IMG/VR virus record: IMGVR_UViG_3300042197_002762
Location: 62,001-126,000 of that record
Reading direction: 5' to 3' (one strand)
Source of the DNA: a virus
DNA: 64,000 nucleotides
A program made the position numbers and the translations under genes. The notes below the pieces were generated by a model, which saw nothing but the letters and a program-made list of their open reading frames with translations, was not told the DNA's origin and made no database searches. Position 1 is the stretch's first letter; each line of letters opens with the position of its first letter. Positions 27,089 through 35,234 of the stretch are shown in pieces.

Positions 27089-27664
27089 ATGTCAAATTAT
27101 AATAAAATAGGAATTACTAGACCTACTGCTGGACAAGCGCACCCATTTAAAATTGATATAGGCAAAAAGGGGACAAGATCTGATGGAACTCCTATTTATT
27201 ATTTAGCTGTTAATTATCATTCTAGACTATTTACGGGAATGGGAAAAACTAGTAAATATTTACAATGGTTAAAAATTCCAATTAAAGGTTTAGATTTTCC
27301 ACAAGATGTACCATCTTCATTTCCTGGTCAAAATTATTATTGTGTTTTAAAAGTTACTGTAAATAATTTAAGCGCTGAAGAAGCTGAAATTATATGGGTT
27401 TCAAATGATAAAACAGTTAATGAATTACAGCCCGTCACTTTTGAAGGAAGTGATAATCTAAAACAGGTAGAAGCAAGAATCATTATAGGTGTTTTTGTTT
27501 CAGACGATGAAGCTGTAGCTGGACTTCCTGGAAACGAAAGTGCTGTTAATACCGCATATATAATGCAAAATATTAATACAAATTTATTAATGTGCAATAT
27601 GGTTTTTGATGGTGCGCCAATTATATACCCTGTTCCATTTGCAGGCGGTAGATTAAACTTCTAA
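27089..27664 (+). CDS. Hypothetical virion-operon protein
   Basis: A 191-residue globular, beta-rich protein without low-complexity sequence, unlike its neighbours. No family is recognised. It lies between two fibre-type genes with gaps of 5 and 2 bases. It could be a fibre chaperone, adaptor or capping protein. Confidence 0.5.
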   Translation: MSNYNKIGITRPTAGQAHPFKIDIGKKGTRSDGTPIYYLAVNYHSRLFTGMGKTSKYLQWLKIPIKGLDFPQDVPSSFPGQNYYCVLKVTVNNLSAEEAEIIWVSNDKTVNELQPVTFEGSDNLKQVEARIIIGVFVSDDEAVAGLPGNESAVNTAYIMQNINTNLLMCNMVFDGAPIIYPVPFAGGRLNF

Positions 27665-27666
27665 TT

Positions 27667-29403
27667 ATGGCCGTAAAAATAAATAAACATGTTTTTCATG
27701 GTATATATAGTAATTTTGGTTACAAACCGTTTTTTACTTTAGATAAATTATGGGCGGATTATCCGATACATACTAAAAGGGCAATTTTTGGAGCTAAAGA
27801 TCCAGACAGTTCTGGCGGGGGGACTGGAGGTACTCCAGAAAAACCACCCGAATTTAAAGATGAAGAAGAAGCTTTAAAATGGTATAAAAAAACTCAATAC
27901 GGAAAAACAGAGTTCGAAAAATTAAAATTTCCAGAAGATTTTTGTAAAAATTACTTTACTATTCCAGAAACAGAATTTTCTAAATATAGACATTATTTTC
28001 ATGGAATGATTAAGTCTATTTTATTTAAATGGAACTATTCTATTGATTATAGTGGATCTCATAAAAATTTAAATGATTGTAGATGTTCTTCTAGCAGTAG
28101 CAGTAGTAGTAGTAGTAGTAGTAGTAGTGAAGAACCTTCATCAGAAGAACCATCATCACAAGAACCATCTTCTTCTGATTATACAGGTGGCCAAAATGTA
28201 GCGTTAATGTTAAATATTCTTAAACTTTTAGAAGACGAAGAACTTTCAGTTATGCTACAGGATACTGGAACAGGTGGCGGAAGTAATACAGGTCCAGGGG
28301 GTGGTGGATCAGGTAATGGAGACGAAGATTGTTGTTATTGCCCTCCGTGCGATACGCCAGAAGAGGATAAATCAAAGGTTAAATGTTCATCAACTTTTAA
28401 TGCAAAATTTTCTGTAGATATAGATATTGATACAAAAAAAATCTTTGAAATTCCAGAATTACAAACGCGTATAGGAGCAATTAAGATATATAGAAACTTT
28501 AGGCCGTCATATGAAGATGATTCAAAAACAGAAGATGAGCTATATGATCAAGTTGGAAGATTATATAAAGAAAATTGGAAATTAGATCCCGAATGGAATA
28601 GTGAATTTAAATCAAAAAAAGAATTCCCAGATAATTCAACAAGAATAAATGACCCTGTAATTTTATCTTTGGGCGGTGCGGGGGGTTATGGTGGTGGCCC
28701 AAATCTTGCAACTGATAGTAACGGCTATCTTAATATAAATGTTCAGCTCGGCGGAAATAAAGGTAGCAATCCAGAAGAAATTATTAGTAACCAACAGCAA
28801 GCAAAAGAATCAAATAATCTAGGAAAAATTAAAGTTCAAGTAAACTCTAAAAACGCTTATTTTACTAGCGCTGGAGTTCGTTTTTCTATAGGAGTGTCAA
28901 CTATATGTTATATTAGATCACAGAAAAAATTTATGTGTTTTGTAGAAGTTTCTTCTGAAACTAGTGATAGTAAAAATCATTTCATTGAAGGTGATAGTCC
29001 AGAAAATTGGCAACAACTTTTCCCAATTGATGATTCGAATATTGATCCGTTAACAATTTTTTCAACATACGATTTAGATAAAAAAGAGAAAAAAGATGAA
29101 ACGTACTATACTTGCCCCAATGGAGATAAAACTGGTTTAAAATTAAAAAAAGATAAATTAAGTATTAAAATCGATGGTCAAACAGCGGAAATTGAAGTTT
29201 ATACTCCAGAAAAAACTGAATTTAAATATAAATCTTGGAAAACCGGAGTCTCAAAAACAGGTTGCGAAAATAAAGATCTAGATAAAAATTGTGGTACAGA
29301 TGAATACACAAAAAAATGGAATATTACTAAACCAACAATAGAATTTACTTCATGGAAAAATGACTTTTCTAAAGATAATGTTTTTCCGCCAAAAGTTGGT
29401 TAA
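27667..29403 (+). CDS. Tail-associated protein with Ser tract and duplicated helix module
   Basis: A 578-residue protein. Residues 1-135 are a small globular part with aromatic residues. A 16-residue Ser tract (about 140-155) and an acidic S-E-E-P repeat follow. The module SSSDYTGGQN plus ALML.ILKLLED (about 170-198) is nearly identical to the C-terminus of the adhesin at 22978-26025. A Gly-rich hinge and a Cys cluster (CCYCPPC, about 222-228) follow, then a 350-residue domain containing a glycine-rich loop (GGAGGYGGGP). Its stop overlaps by four bases (TTAA) the stop of the opposite-strand gene, and no terminator separates them. Confidence 0.5.
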   Translation: MAVKINKHVFHGIYSNFGYKPFFTLDKLWADYPIHTKRAIFGAKDPDSSGGGTGGTPEKPPEFKDEEEALKWYKKTQYGKTEFEKLKFPEDFCKNYFTIPETEFSKYRHYFHGMIKSILFKWNYSIDYSGSHKNLNDCRCSSSSSSSSSSSSSSEEPSSEEPSSQEPSSSDYTGGQNVALMLNILKLLEDEELSVMLQDTGTGGGSNTGPGGGGSGNGDEDCCYCPPCDTPEEDKSKVKCSSTFNAKFSVDIDIDTKKIFEIPELQTRIGAIKIYRNFRPSYEDDSKTEDELYDQVGRLYKENWKLDPEWNSEFKSKKEFPDNSTRINDPVILSLGGAGGYGGGPNLATDSNGYLNINVQLGGNKGSNPEEIISNQQQAKESNNLGKIKVQVNSKNAYFTSAGVRFSIGVSTICYIRSQKKFMCFVEVSSETSDSKNHFIEGDSPENWQQLFPIDDSNIDPLTIFSTYDLDKKEKKDETYYTCPNGDKTGLKLKKDKLSIKIDGQTAEIEVYTPEKTEFKYKSWKTGVSKTGCENKDLDKNCGTDEYTKKWNITKPTIEFTSWKNDFSKDNVFPPKVG

Positions 29404-30155
29404 GATTTTTTATTTTTATTTTTAATTCCACTAATAATAGTGAACATGGATAGTGGGGGAATATCATTTATACTACTCCAGTTTTCTGAGCCCTCCATTT
29501 TCTTTTGAACTGCCCGTTCTTTAATCTGTTCAAAAGAAATATTATATTCTTCCATTGTTTTTTGTAAAAGCGCAATTGGTTGAGTTGTCAACGTATTTGG
29601 TTCAACTTCAGTATCAACGTGAGTAGTTTTTCCCATTTCGTCATTACCAACAATATTAATTTTAAGAAAACTTCTTACGGCACGAATAAAAGCTCGATTT
29701 TCAGCAATCGCCATTAGAAAGTTTTTAGCAAAATCTTTTGTATTGTCTAAATGGGCGTCTGCTAAAGCAGAGAACGAAACTTCTTGCATGCTTGTTTCGT
29801 AATTGGGTAACCAATCAATGGTGCATTTTACAGCAACATAATCTGGTTGAGCTTGAATTACTTCATAAGAAACATTTTTATAACCCCTGATTTGAGCAAG
29901 TTCTTTAATACCAGCCAAAAGAATAAGCAATTGATTATCTGCTAAAGATGTCACATCGATTTCTTTAAGATTGATATCTTTTTGATTTTTAAAAGCATCA
30001 CGGTTGGGAACAAGATATTCTTTATTAATCATTGCTCTCCAATTTATGGTATTATCTGGATGGAAAATATAATCTACGCACTCTAAAAGACCATTCACAT
30101 CTCTTTTAAATTTATTTACAGTATCTTTATAACGATAAACGATTTTATCTGACAT
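29400..30155 (-). CDS. Putative ssDNA-annealing recombination protein
   Basis: A 251-residue protein. The region about 90-175 reads strand-strand, then A-D-A-x-x-x-N-T, then A-I-A-E-N-R-A-F-I-R-A-V-R-x-x-L and x-N-D-E-M. This pattern recalls the 'ETRA..RALR...DE' segment of Rad52/RecT-type annealing proteins. The C-terminal third is charged and may be a separate helical unit. A clear sigma70-like promoter lies six bases before the ATG, so the mRNA would be leaderless. The family assignment is by eye and tentative. Confidence 0.4.
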   Translation of the reverse strand: MSDKIVYRYKDTVNKFKRDVNGLLECVDYIFHPDNTINWRAMINKEYLVPNRDAFKNQKDINLKEIDVTSLADNQLLILLAGIKELAQIRGYKNVSYEVIQAQPDYVAVKCTIDWLPNYETSMQEVSFSALADAHLDNTKDFAKNFLMAIAENRAFIRAVRSFLKINIVGNDEMGKTTHVDTEVEPNTLTTQPIALLQKTMEEYNISFEQIKERAVQKKMEGSENWSSINDIPPLSMFTIISGIKNKNKKS

Positions 30156-30161
30156 GCTCTG

Positions 30162-30190
30162 ATTATGGCACTATTTGGTCAATTTGTCAA
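30162..30190 (-). promoter_or_regulatory. Leaderless sigma70-like promoter (annealing protein gene)
   Basis: On the minus strand, TTGACA (30185-30190), a 17-base spacer and CATAAT (30162-30167) are followed six bases later by the ATG (30153-30155). A perfect -35 and such a short gap imply transcription starting at or next to the start codon. Confidence 0.75.
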
Positions 30191-30193
30191 ATT

Positions 30194-31402
30194 TTATTTG
30201 TAGAACAAACAGTAATCCGAATCATTTTGTATCAACAGATCTAAATTTGCTATATCTGATATTTGCTGAGATATATCTAAATTAGCATTTAACTCAATTG
30301 GCTTATTTTCTAAATAAGCCGCTTTACTTAAATATACATTATTATTTGCGAATAATAATTTTTTGCTACGATAAAATGTACTATTTTTAATTAAATTAAA
30401 ATCTTTATTCGGGTATTCTATAACATTAATCGGTTCTTGATATTCAATTAAATCAAGCTTTTTTTGGTTAAGATCTTCTTTATTTCCATCTGGAAGTTCG
30501 TGAAAAATAAAATCTATTTTTATTCCAAAAGATCTTACCTGATCTATAAAATCAGTATCTATATTTTTATTTGTAACATCGTAAAAAATATTAACAATTT
30601 TATCTTTTAATTGTAGTAGTTTACTAATATCCAAAGGCTTATCCGTAATTAAGGCACAATTTCTTATATTTAAATTATTTAAAGTACAAATATAATCATT
30701 TTCTTGTATTTGATCAATATAATCGAATCTTATATTTAGGAGAACATTTGAAAAAATATTCGGTGGTAAAATAATAGAAGGAATTGATTCTAGTAAAAGA
30801 GTTCCGTACTTATCTCCGATAAAAGTAGTTTTTTGATTTATTGTTTTATTAATATTTAATAATTCTAAAATTGAATTAGCAATTTCTTCTGGTTTAATAT
30901 TATTTATTGTTTTGGGGTTTTCTTCTGCCGCATAAGATGGTTTTTTACCATTTAAATCTGCTTGTATTAATTTTATATTTTTTGATGTAGACCAGTATGG
31001 TCTAGATTGAGAAGCATACATATTACAATATAATGCGACAATTTTTTTATCAAAATAAGAAGCTATATGTATAGGAAAACTATCTACCCCAAAATGCAAT
31101 AAAGAATTATTTATAATATAGGCTGTTTGATTGAAATTTGTTTGACCCATTAATTGAAAACAATTATTATATCCAGACTCATTTGGACCCCCAATTTGTA
31201 TAATGCCTATACCATTTTCAGAAAGAATTGGAGAAATTAAATCTATAACGTCTTGCCAATAAGAATATTTACGAGAGTTAAATTTACCGAAAGGATTAAA
31301 CGTTATATATTTCTCAAATGGCACAGGGTAATATTTTTCATAGATAAAAGGTTTATCTATTTTTAACCCACAATTTAAAGCGTATTGTTCTAAAATATGC
31401 AT
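30194..31402 (-). CDS. GT9-type glycosyltransferase, C-terminal half plus extra domain
   Basis: A 402-residue protein. Residues about 25-165 look like the C-terminal Rossmann half of GT9 heptosyltransferases: I-T-F-N-P-F-G, then G-I-G-I-I-Q-I-G-G, then D-S-F-P-I-H-I-A-S-Y-F near 105-115, followed by V-A-L-Y. The N-terminal GT9 half is missing here but is found at the C-terminus of the upstream gene, whose stop is one base before this start (TAATATG). The last 220 residues are of unknown fold. Probable transfer of a sugar onto a surface glycan or virion protein. Confidence 0.55.
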   Translation of the reverse strand: MHILEQYALNCGLKIDKPFIYEKYYPVPFEKYITFNPFGKFNSRKYSYWQDVIDLISPILSENGIGIIQIGGPNESGYNNCFQLMGQTNFNQTAYIINNSLLHFGVDSFPIHIASYFDKKIVALYCNMYASQSRPYWSTSKNIKLIQADLNGKKPSYAAEENPKTINNIKPEEIANSILELLNINKTINQKTTFIGDKYGTLLLESIPSIILPPNIFSNVLLNIRFDYIDQIQENDYICTLNNLNIRNCALITDKPLDISKLLQLKDKIVNIFYDVTNKNIDTDFIDQVRSFGIKIDFIFHELPDGNKEDLNQKKLDLIEYQEPINVIEYPNKDFNLIKNSTFYRSKKLLFANNNVYLSKAAYLENKPIELNANLDISQQISDIANLDLLIQNDSDYCLFYK

Positions 31403-31403
31403 A

Positions 31404-33323
31404 TTATTTATTTATATCAAATTGAATTATATCTTTACCGTTATGCAAGTAATTAAGCATTCTTTGAGTTCCAATATGTGGTAAAAAAGCCATTTCAAAA
31501 AATCCTTTATGGTCACCAGCGCCCTCCAACCACAATAAATTATCCATTTGGGGAATATATGGAATAACTTTATGTATATAAGGATTTCCTATCAAGATAT
31601 CAAAATATTCTTGCTTGGTAGCTATATAAAGATTATATTCAGGGTATACTTCTTTAAAAGATTTAAATAGGCTTGTAACCATAAAAACATCCCCAATACT
31701 TTCTGGAATAACAATTAACGCTCTTTTTCCATAGTCATCTTTATCTAAAAGGTCTTCAAAGTTGATAGGATTGTTTTTAGACAATTCTTCTTTAGCGACT
31801 TGTCTAAAATAATTTTCAATTTGTTCTTTAGGAACTTTTTGTTCTATTTTTTGCAACCAATGAATTAAACCTTCATCTTGATCCGTAACTTCTCTATCTA
31901 AAATTAATTTATATAAAGATTTAATCCATTCTTTATCGTCTGAATTAACTTCTACTTTGGCATCTGGATTTGGGCTATTATTGGAATTAGTATTAAAATC
32001 GAAATCTTCATCATTTAAAAGATTTTGGTTATCAATAAATTCTGCAATTTTGGATCCATTTACTTCTATTGCATAGTTATCTAAAGCCCATTTTCTGGAA
32101 TCTTTTTCCATTTTATATCTGAGTTGTGGCTTCATTTCATATACTTTCTTAAAAATTTTAGAAAGTTCATACGCAGAAGGTTGAGATTTTAGAAATTGCG
32201 TTCCATGTTCCGTATAAAAAGTAAACTTCATAGGAATACTTCCTTTATTGTATTCTATAATATCCTCACCAAAAGAATAAGAACATGTGGTAATAATTTT
32301 TTCAGTCAAAGCGGCTTCCACACAAGGTAATTCACAAGCTCCAGACGTTGCTGGATGAGAGTATAAAGAAAATATATTATATATTTCATTTAATTGCTCG
32401 TCTGTGACACCAAGGCCGACATTAGCTGTAATTAAAGTTTTTCTTTTTGTGATTGGATTTTCGATATCTTGACCATGAAATGGCGCAATAAAATATTGGC
32501 GCGTTTCTTTACAAACATATGTACATAGAACTTCTCTAGGGTCAACTCCATATTGTTGACATAAACGGTGAATATCCCATCCTTCCCCATAATGAGTATG
32601 TGTATATAAAAATGTATTTTTAATTTCAGGATTATGTTTTTTAAATAACGCGTATGCTTCAATTTGCGTATTGACTAATTTACGTAATTGATTTCTAAAA
32701 ACAAACCCGATGATAAAAGCATCTTGGGGCAAACCAAATCTCGCTTTAATTTCTGCAATTTTACTATCAGATAATTTATAAAAATTATTAGTATTAACTA
32801 GAGGATATTGATTTTTTACATTGTTAAACCCTAATTTATGAAATTCTTTTCTGGCAAAATCGCTCCATGTCCAATAATTATCTATTGTTTTAGCTTTTTC
32901 AACTGTATCTGGAAGTAATGGTAAAGAATCAAACGTGTTCCAGCATACGGTGGGTATTTTTTTAAAGAATGGCATTTCTGAAACAAATTGAGATCCCCAT
33001 GTGTCATTAATTGAAAAAATTACATCAGGTTTAAAATCTTTAACTATATTAGTTATTTCTAAAGCCCCATACGCAGCATTACGTGCAAGATTTGGATCTT
33101 GGTTAATTTGTTGTATTTTTTGTGGATCGTCAGGAAGAACCCCAACTGTTTTCCAAGGATACTTTTGAGTATGTGGGCCGTGTTTTGGGGTTCCTTGAGC
33201 TGCATTTAAGATATCATATTTTCCTGTTTTGTATAGATAAGTTAATAGCAATTTACATTGTTTACCAAACCCCGTAAAAGCGCCAGCGTAATCTGTTAAA
33301 AATAAGACTCTTTTTTTACGCAT
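31404..33323 (-). CDS. GT4-type glycosyltransferase fused to GT9 N-terminal half
   Basis: A 639-residue protein. Residues 1-430 have a GT-B layout: an N-terminal FLTDYAGAFTGFGKQC loop, a linker, then V-F-R-N-Q and an acidic donor-site region with S-G-A-C-E-L-P-C-V-E (GT4 E-x7-E type). A low-complexity Asn/Asp bridge (about 440-475) leads to a small helical domain. A segment from about 535, ALIVIPESIGDVFMVTSLF, continues with Y-P-E-Y-x-L-Y-I-A-T and is the typical start of GT9 (heptosyltransferase) enzymes. The GT9 second half is the next gene. A strong promoter lies eight bases before the ATG. Confidence 0.65.
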   Translation of the reverse strand: MRKKRVLFLTDYAGAFTGFGKQCKLLLTYLYKTGKYDILNAAQGTPKHGPHTQKYPWKTVGVLPDDPQKIQQINQDPNLARNAAYGALEITNIVKDFKPDVIFSINDTWGSQFVSEMPFFKKIPTVCWNTFDSLPLLPDTVEKAKTIDNYWTWSDFARKEFHKLGFNNVKNQYPLVNTNNFYKLSDSKIAEIKARFGLPQDAFIIGFVFRNQLRKLVNTQIEAYALFKKHNPEIKNTFLYTHTHYGEGWDIHRLCQQYGVDPREVLCTYVCKETRQYFIAPFHGQDIENPITKRKTLITANVGLGVTDEQLNEIYNIFSLYSHPATSGACELPCVEAALTEKIITTCSYSFGEDIIEYNKGSIPMKFTFYTEHGTQFLKSQPSAYELSKIFKKVYEMKPQLRYKMEKDSRKWALDNYAIEVNGSKIAEFIDNQNLLNDEDFDFNTNSNNSPNPDAKVEVNSDDKEWIKSLYKLILDREVTDQDEGLIHWLQKIEQKVPKEQIENYFRQVAKEELSKNNPINFEDLLDKDDYGKRALIVIPESIGDVFMVTSLFKSFKEVYPEYNLYIATKQEYFDILIGNPYIHKVIPYIPQMDNLLWLEGAGDHKGFFEMAFLPHIGTQRMLNYLHNGKDIIQFDINK

Positions 33324-33331
33324 ATTAATGT

Positions 33332-33359
33332 ATTATAAATACATTTGTTGCAATGTCAA
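33332..33359 (-). promoter_or_regulatory. Sigma70-like promoter (glycosyltransferase gene)
   Basis: On the minus strand, TTGACA (33354-33359), a 16-base spacer and TATAAT (33332-33337) lie eight bases before the ATG (33321-33323). Both hexamers are consensus. Confidence 0.75.
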
Positions 33360-33767
33360 TTTTAAATATTCTTGAAGACGAAGAGTTTCTGCAAAATTTA
33401 ATGCAATACTAATTCCGCCAAGCTTAACTAAATAACCAACATGATTTTCATCACGGATAAATGGTTCAACAAAAATTGGTGTTTTACCAGCATGAACTGT
33501 AGACCATTTCTTTGCTCCATTAGATTGCAAAACTAATAAAACTTCAGCAATATCATTTTCGCTTAGTTTGATTCTTTTATGTTTTTCTGGATTATTTACA
33601 TTATCTTTGAATGTTCCATTTTTAGTTTCGTCATTCCATCCAGCTTGACGTATCATGTTTACATAAAAACCATTCTTTTTTTGATCTTCTTGATCTTGTG
33701 TTAAACCAAAAGTTATCCAAGCTCCAGTTACAGATTTTGTAGGTTTGCAAAAATCTAATTTTTTCAT
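33333..33767 (-). CDS. Hypothetical protein
   Basis: A 144-residue soluble protein with a tryptophan-containing strand (GAWITFGL), a lysine-rich centre and a C-terminal helix. No family is recognised. The alternation of basic loops and short strands would suit a nucleic-acid-binding fold but there is no proof. It lies between a membrane protein gene and a glycosyltransferase gene on the minus strand, and has its own TATAAT five bases before the ATG. Confidence 0.55.
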   Translation of the reverse strand: MKKLDFCKPTKSVTGAWITFGLTQDQEDQKKNGFYVNMIRQAGWNDETKNGTFKDNVNNPEKHKRIKLSENDIAEVLLVLQSNGAKKWSTVHAGKTPIFVEPFIRDENHVGYLVKLGGISIALNFAETLRLQEYLKLTLQQMYL

Positions 33768-33772
33768 AAATG

Positions 33773-33778
33773 ATTATA
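33773..33778 (-). promoter_or_regulatory. -10 element, five bases before ATG (33767)
   Basis: TATAAT on the minus strand, five bases before the start codon. The -35 is weak (TTAGAT at an 18-base spacing). The geometry is the same as in the stronger leaderless promoters. Confidence 0.4.
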
Positions 33779-34172
33779 TTGCTTTTTTCAAAACATATCT
33801 AAGAATAAAGTCCAAAATTCTTAAAATTATAAATACCAAACCTATATATAGTATATTTCCTAATAGTAATGAAATTACTAAACTAACCCATGTAGTAAAA
33901 CAAATAATACATGAAAATAATTTCAGAAAAAATTTAGTAATAAATGATTTTGTAAAGCATCTTCTTGCGTATAAATATTCAATATAGCTATCAAAATTTA
34001 AATTAGGATTTTCGTTATTTAAATATTCCTCGATTAGCAGCCATTGGTATATGTTATTTGGCAATAACTTTTTGAATGTTTTTACATAAAAAGCAAAGAA
34101 ATCAGAATAAAACCATAAATGTATAATTAACGCACCTATAGAACAGAGTAAAATAAATAATAAACTTGACAT
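33774..34172 (-). CDS. Small membrane protein, DUF1360-like
   Basis: A 132-residue protein with an N-terminal transmembrane segment (about 2-20) and two C-terminal ones (about 80-125). The motif C-x-x-C-F-T-T-W-V-S-L matches in spacing the C-P-E-C-S-S-F-W-V-G-L of the protein at 58105-58398, a pattern seen in DUF1360-type membrane proteins. The C-terminal halves of the two proteins align by eye. The role is unknown; it could act in membrane remodelling, superinfection exclusion or lysis. It is the first gene leftward of the divergent regulatory region. Confidence 0.55.
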   Translation of the reverse strand: MSSLLFILLCSIGALIIHLWFYSDFFAFYVKTFKKLLPNNIYQWLLIEEYLNNENPNLNFDSYIEYLYARRCFTKSFITKFFLKLFSCIICFTTWVSLVISLLLGNILYIGLVFIILRILDFILRYVLKKAI

Positions 34173-34296
34173 TACTGTAAAAAAATTTAAAATAAAGGAA
34201 CATTTCTATTTCGAAACCTCACTTCGTTCGGCTTCGATTTGTTCGCTTCGCTCACAAAGATTATATTCATCTTTTTAAGAAAATCAAATTTTTTTG
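34173..34296. promoter_or_regulatory. Divergent regulatory region with TTCG-rich hairpin island
   Basis: This 160-base gap between oppositely oriented genes is the largest in the window. It contains a G+C-rich island (34211-34255) with five TTCG tetramers. An imperfect hairpin is possible: TCGAAACC (34211-34218) pairs with GGCTTCGA (34230-34237) around an 11-base loop. The composition contrasts sharply with the A/T-rich flanks. It could be an operator, an antiterminator or a host-derived signal. Confidence 0.45.
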
Positions 34297-34325
34297 TTGA
34301 CTATCAAATTAATTTATAGTAGTAT
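34297..34325 (+). promoter_or_regulatory. Promoter of the sigma factor gene
   Basis: TTGACT (34297-34302), a 17-base spacer and TAGTAT (34320-34325), seven bases before the ATG at 34333. The spacer starts ATCAAATTAA, the same ten bases as in the promoter at 46815. Confidence 0.7.
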
Positions 34326-34332
34326 GGAAAAA

Positions 34333-34923
34333 ATGAATCGTTTAAAAGATGAAACCTTGATAAAAAAAGTAATTAATAACCAGTGTAATGAGAGCTTAAA
34401 AGAACTTGTTAACCGTCATAGCGGAATGATTTTTAATATTGGTAAAAAGTATTGTAGTCCATGTAATTTGGACATCAATGAATTGAATGATAACAAATAT
34501 TGGATTATTTTTAATGCTGCTAAATCATACAATGCAGAAAAAGGTAGTAAATTTTCAACATGGTTAGGAAACCAAATAAGATTTTTCTGCTTAAATTTTA
34601 AGAATAAAAATTCTAAACTTGTCTCAACAGAAGATGCTCATCTAGAATTTTTTATTAATAATTCTTCTAAATTAGAGAATAACTCGAATAAAAAAGAAAG
34701 CATTAATAATATTATTGATCTATTCCATCAAATATCAGACCCTAATACAAAAAATGCAATATATTATCGTTATTTCTATAATAAGGAGCGTATATTAAAT
34801 TATTCAGAAATAGCTGAAATTCTTAATGTAACACCTCAAACAGTTTTAAATTGGCATAATAAATTTATAGAATTTGCTAAAAAAAAATTGACATCCCACG
34901 AAACTATTGATATTATGAAATAA
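34333..34923 (+). CDS. Divergent sigma70-family RNA polymerase sigma factor
   Basis: About 196 residues. Region 2 is recognisable: E-L-V-N-R-H-S-G-M-I-F, then an A-K-S-Y-N-A-E-K-G-S-K-F-S-T-W-L-G-N-Q-I-R segment corresponding to the FD..KG..FSTYA...IR signature. Region 4 is a helix-turn-helix near the C-terminus (YSEIAEILNVTPQTVLNW). Region 1.1 and a normal region 3 are missing, as in phage and ECF-like factors. The start at 34333 is chosen because the promoter's -10 ends seven bases before it; ATG 34324 overlaps the -10. It probably directs host polymerase to phage middle or late promoters. Confidence 0.75.
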   Translation: MNRLKDETLIKKVINNQCNESLKELVNRHSGMIFNIGKKYCSPCNLDINELNDNKYWIIFNAAKSYNAEKGSKFSTWLGNQIRFFCLNFKNKNSKLVSTEDAHLEFFINNSSKLENNSNKKESINNIIDLFHQISDPNTKNAIYYRYFYNKERILNYSEIAEILNVTPQTVLNWHNKFIEFAKKKLTSHETIDIMK

Positions 34924-34925
34924 CT

Positions 34926-35231
34926 ATGGATAATAATGACAAACCCAAACTCGAAGAAGCCGGAGCTTTCTGGATTAAGAAATCAAAAACAGGTAACCAA
35001 TTTCTAACCGGTAAAGTTAAATCGAAATCTGGAGAAGAAATTAGTGTTTTAGTTTTTAAAAACAAATATAAAACTGAAGGATCTAATCAACCTGACTATC
35101 GTGTCTACTTTGATAATGGCCCACAGAAAACAAATTCTGAGATGCCCCAAACTGAAGTAGCTACAAAAACACAAAAAGCCGCTCCTAAAAAAGAGACTGA
35201 AGTAGCAAAAACTGAAGATATTCCATTTTAA
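34926..35231 (+). CDS. DUF736-like protein with SSB-type C-terminal tip
   Basis: A 101-residue protein. Residues 10-65 resemble DUF736: G-A-F-W-I-K-K-S-K-T-G-N-Q-F-L-T-G-K, then a strand ending in V-F-K-N and P-D-Y-R-V-Y. A Lys/Thr/Ala linker (about 70-93) leads to the C-terminus T-E-D-I-P-F. Bacterial SSB proteins end in the same acidic D-D-I-P-F tip, which recruits replication partners. No larger SSB gene is visible in the window, so this may be the phage's ssDNA-binding or SSB-mimic protein. It begins three bases after the sigma factor stop. Confidence 0.6.
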   Translation: MDNNDKPKLEEAGAFWIKKSKTGNQFLTGKVKSKSGEEISVLVFKNKYKTEGSNQPDYRVYFDNGPQKTNSEMPQTEVATKTQKAAPKKETEVAKTEDIPF

Positions 35232-35234
35232 TTT

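Larger units (their letters stand above)
25905..28236 (+). repeat. 91-bp duplicated segment (25905-25995 and 28146-28236)
   Basis: The two segments align without gaps and differ at only five positions. All but one of the amino acids affected are conserved or similar. Both sit just after a Ser tract and code EPSSQEPSSSDYTGGQN followed by an amphipathic helix. The DNA identity is far higher than anything else shared by the two genes, so the copy is recent or homogenised. Confidence 0.92.

Noticed and set aside
33745-33987. An 80-residue + strand frame opposite the small membrane protein gene.
   Set aside because: No ribosome site or promoter; the minus-strand frame has a clear membrane topology and CxxC-W motif and fits the gene order.
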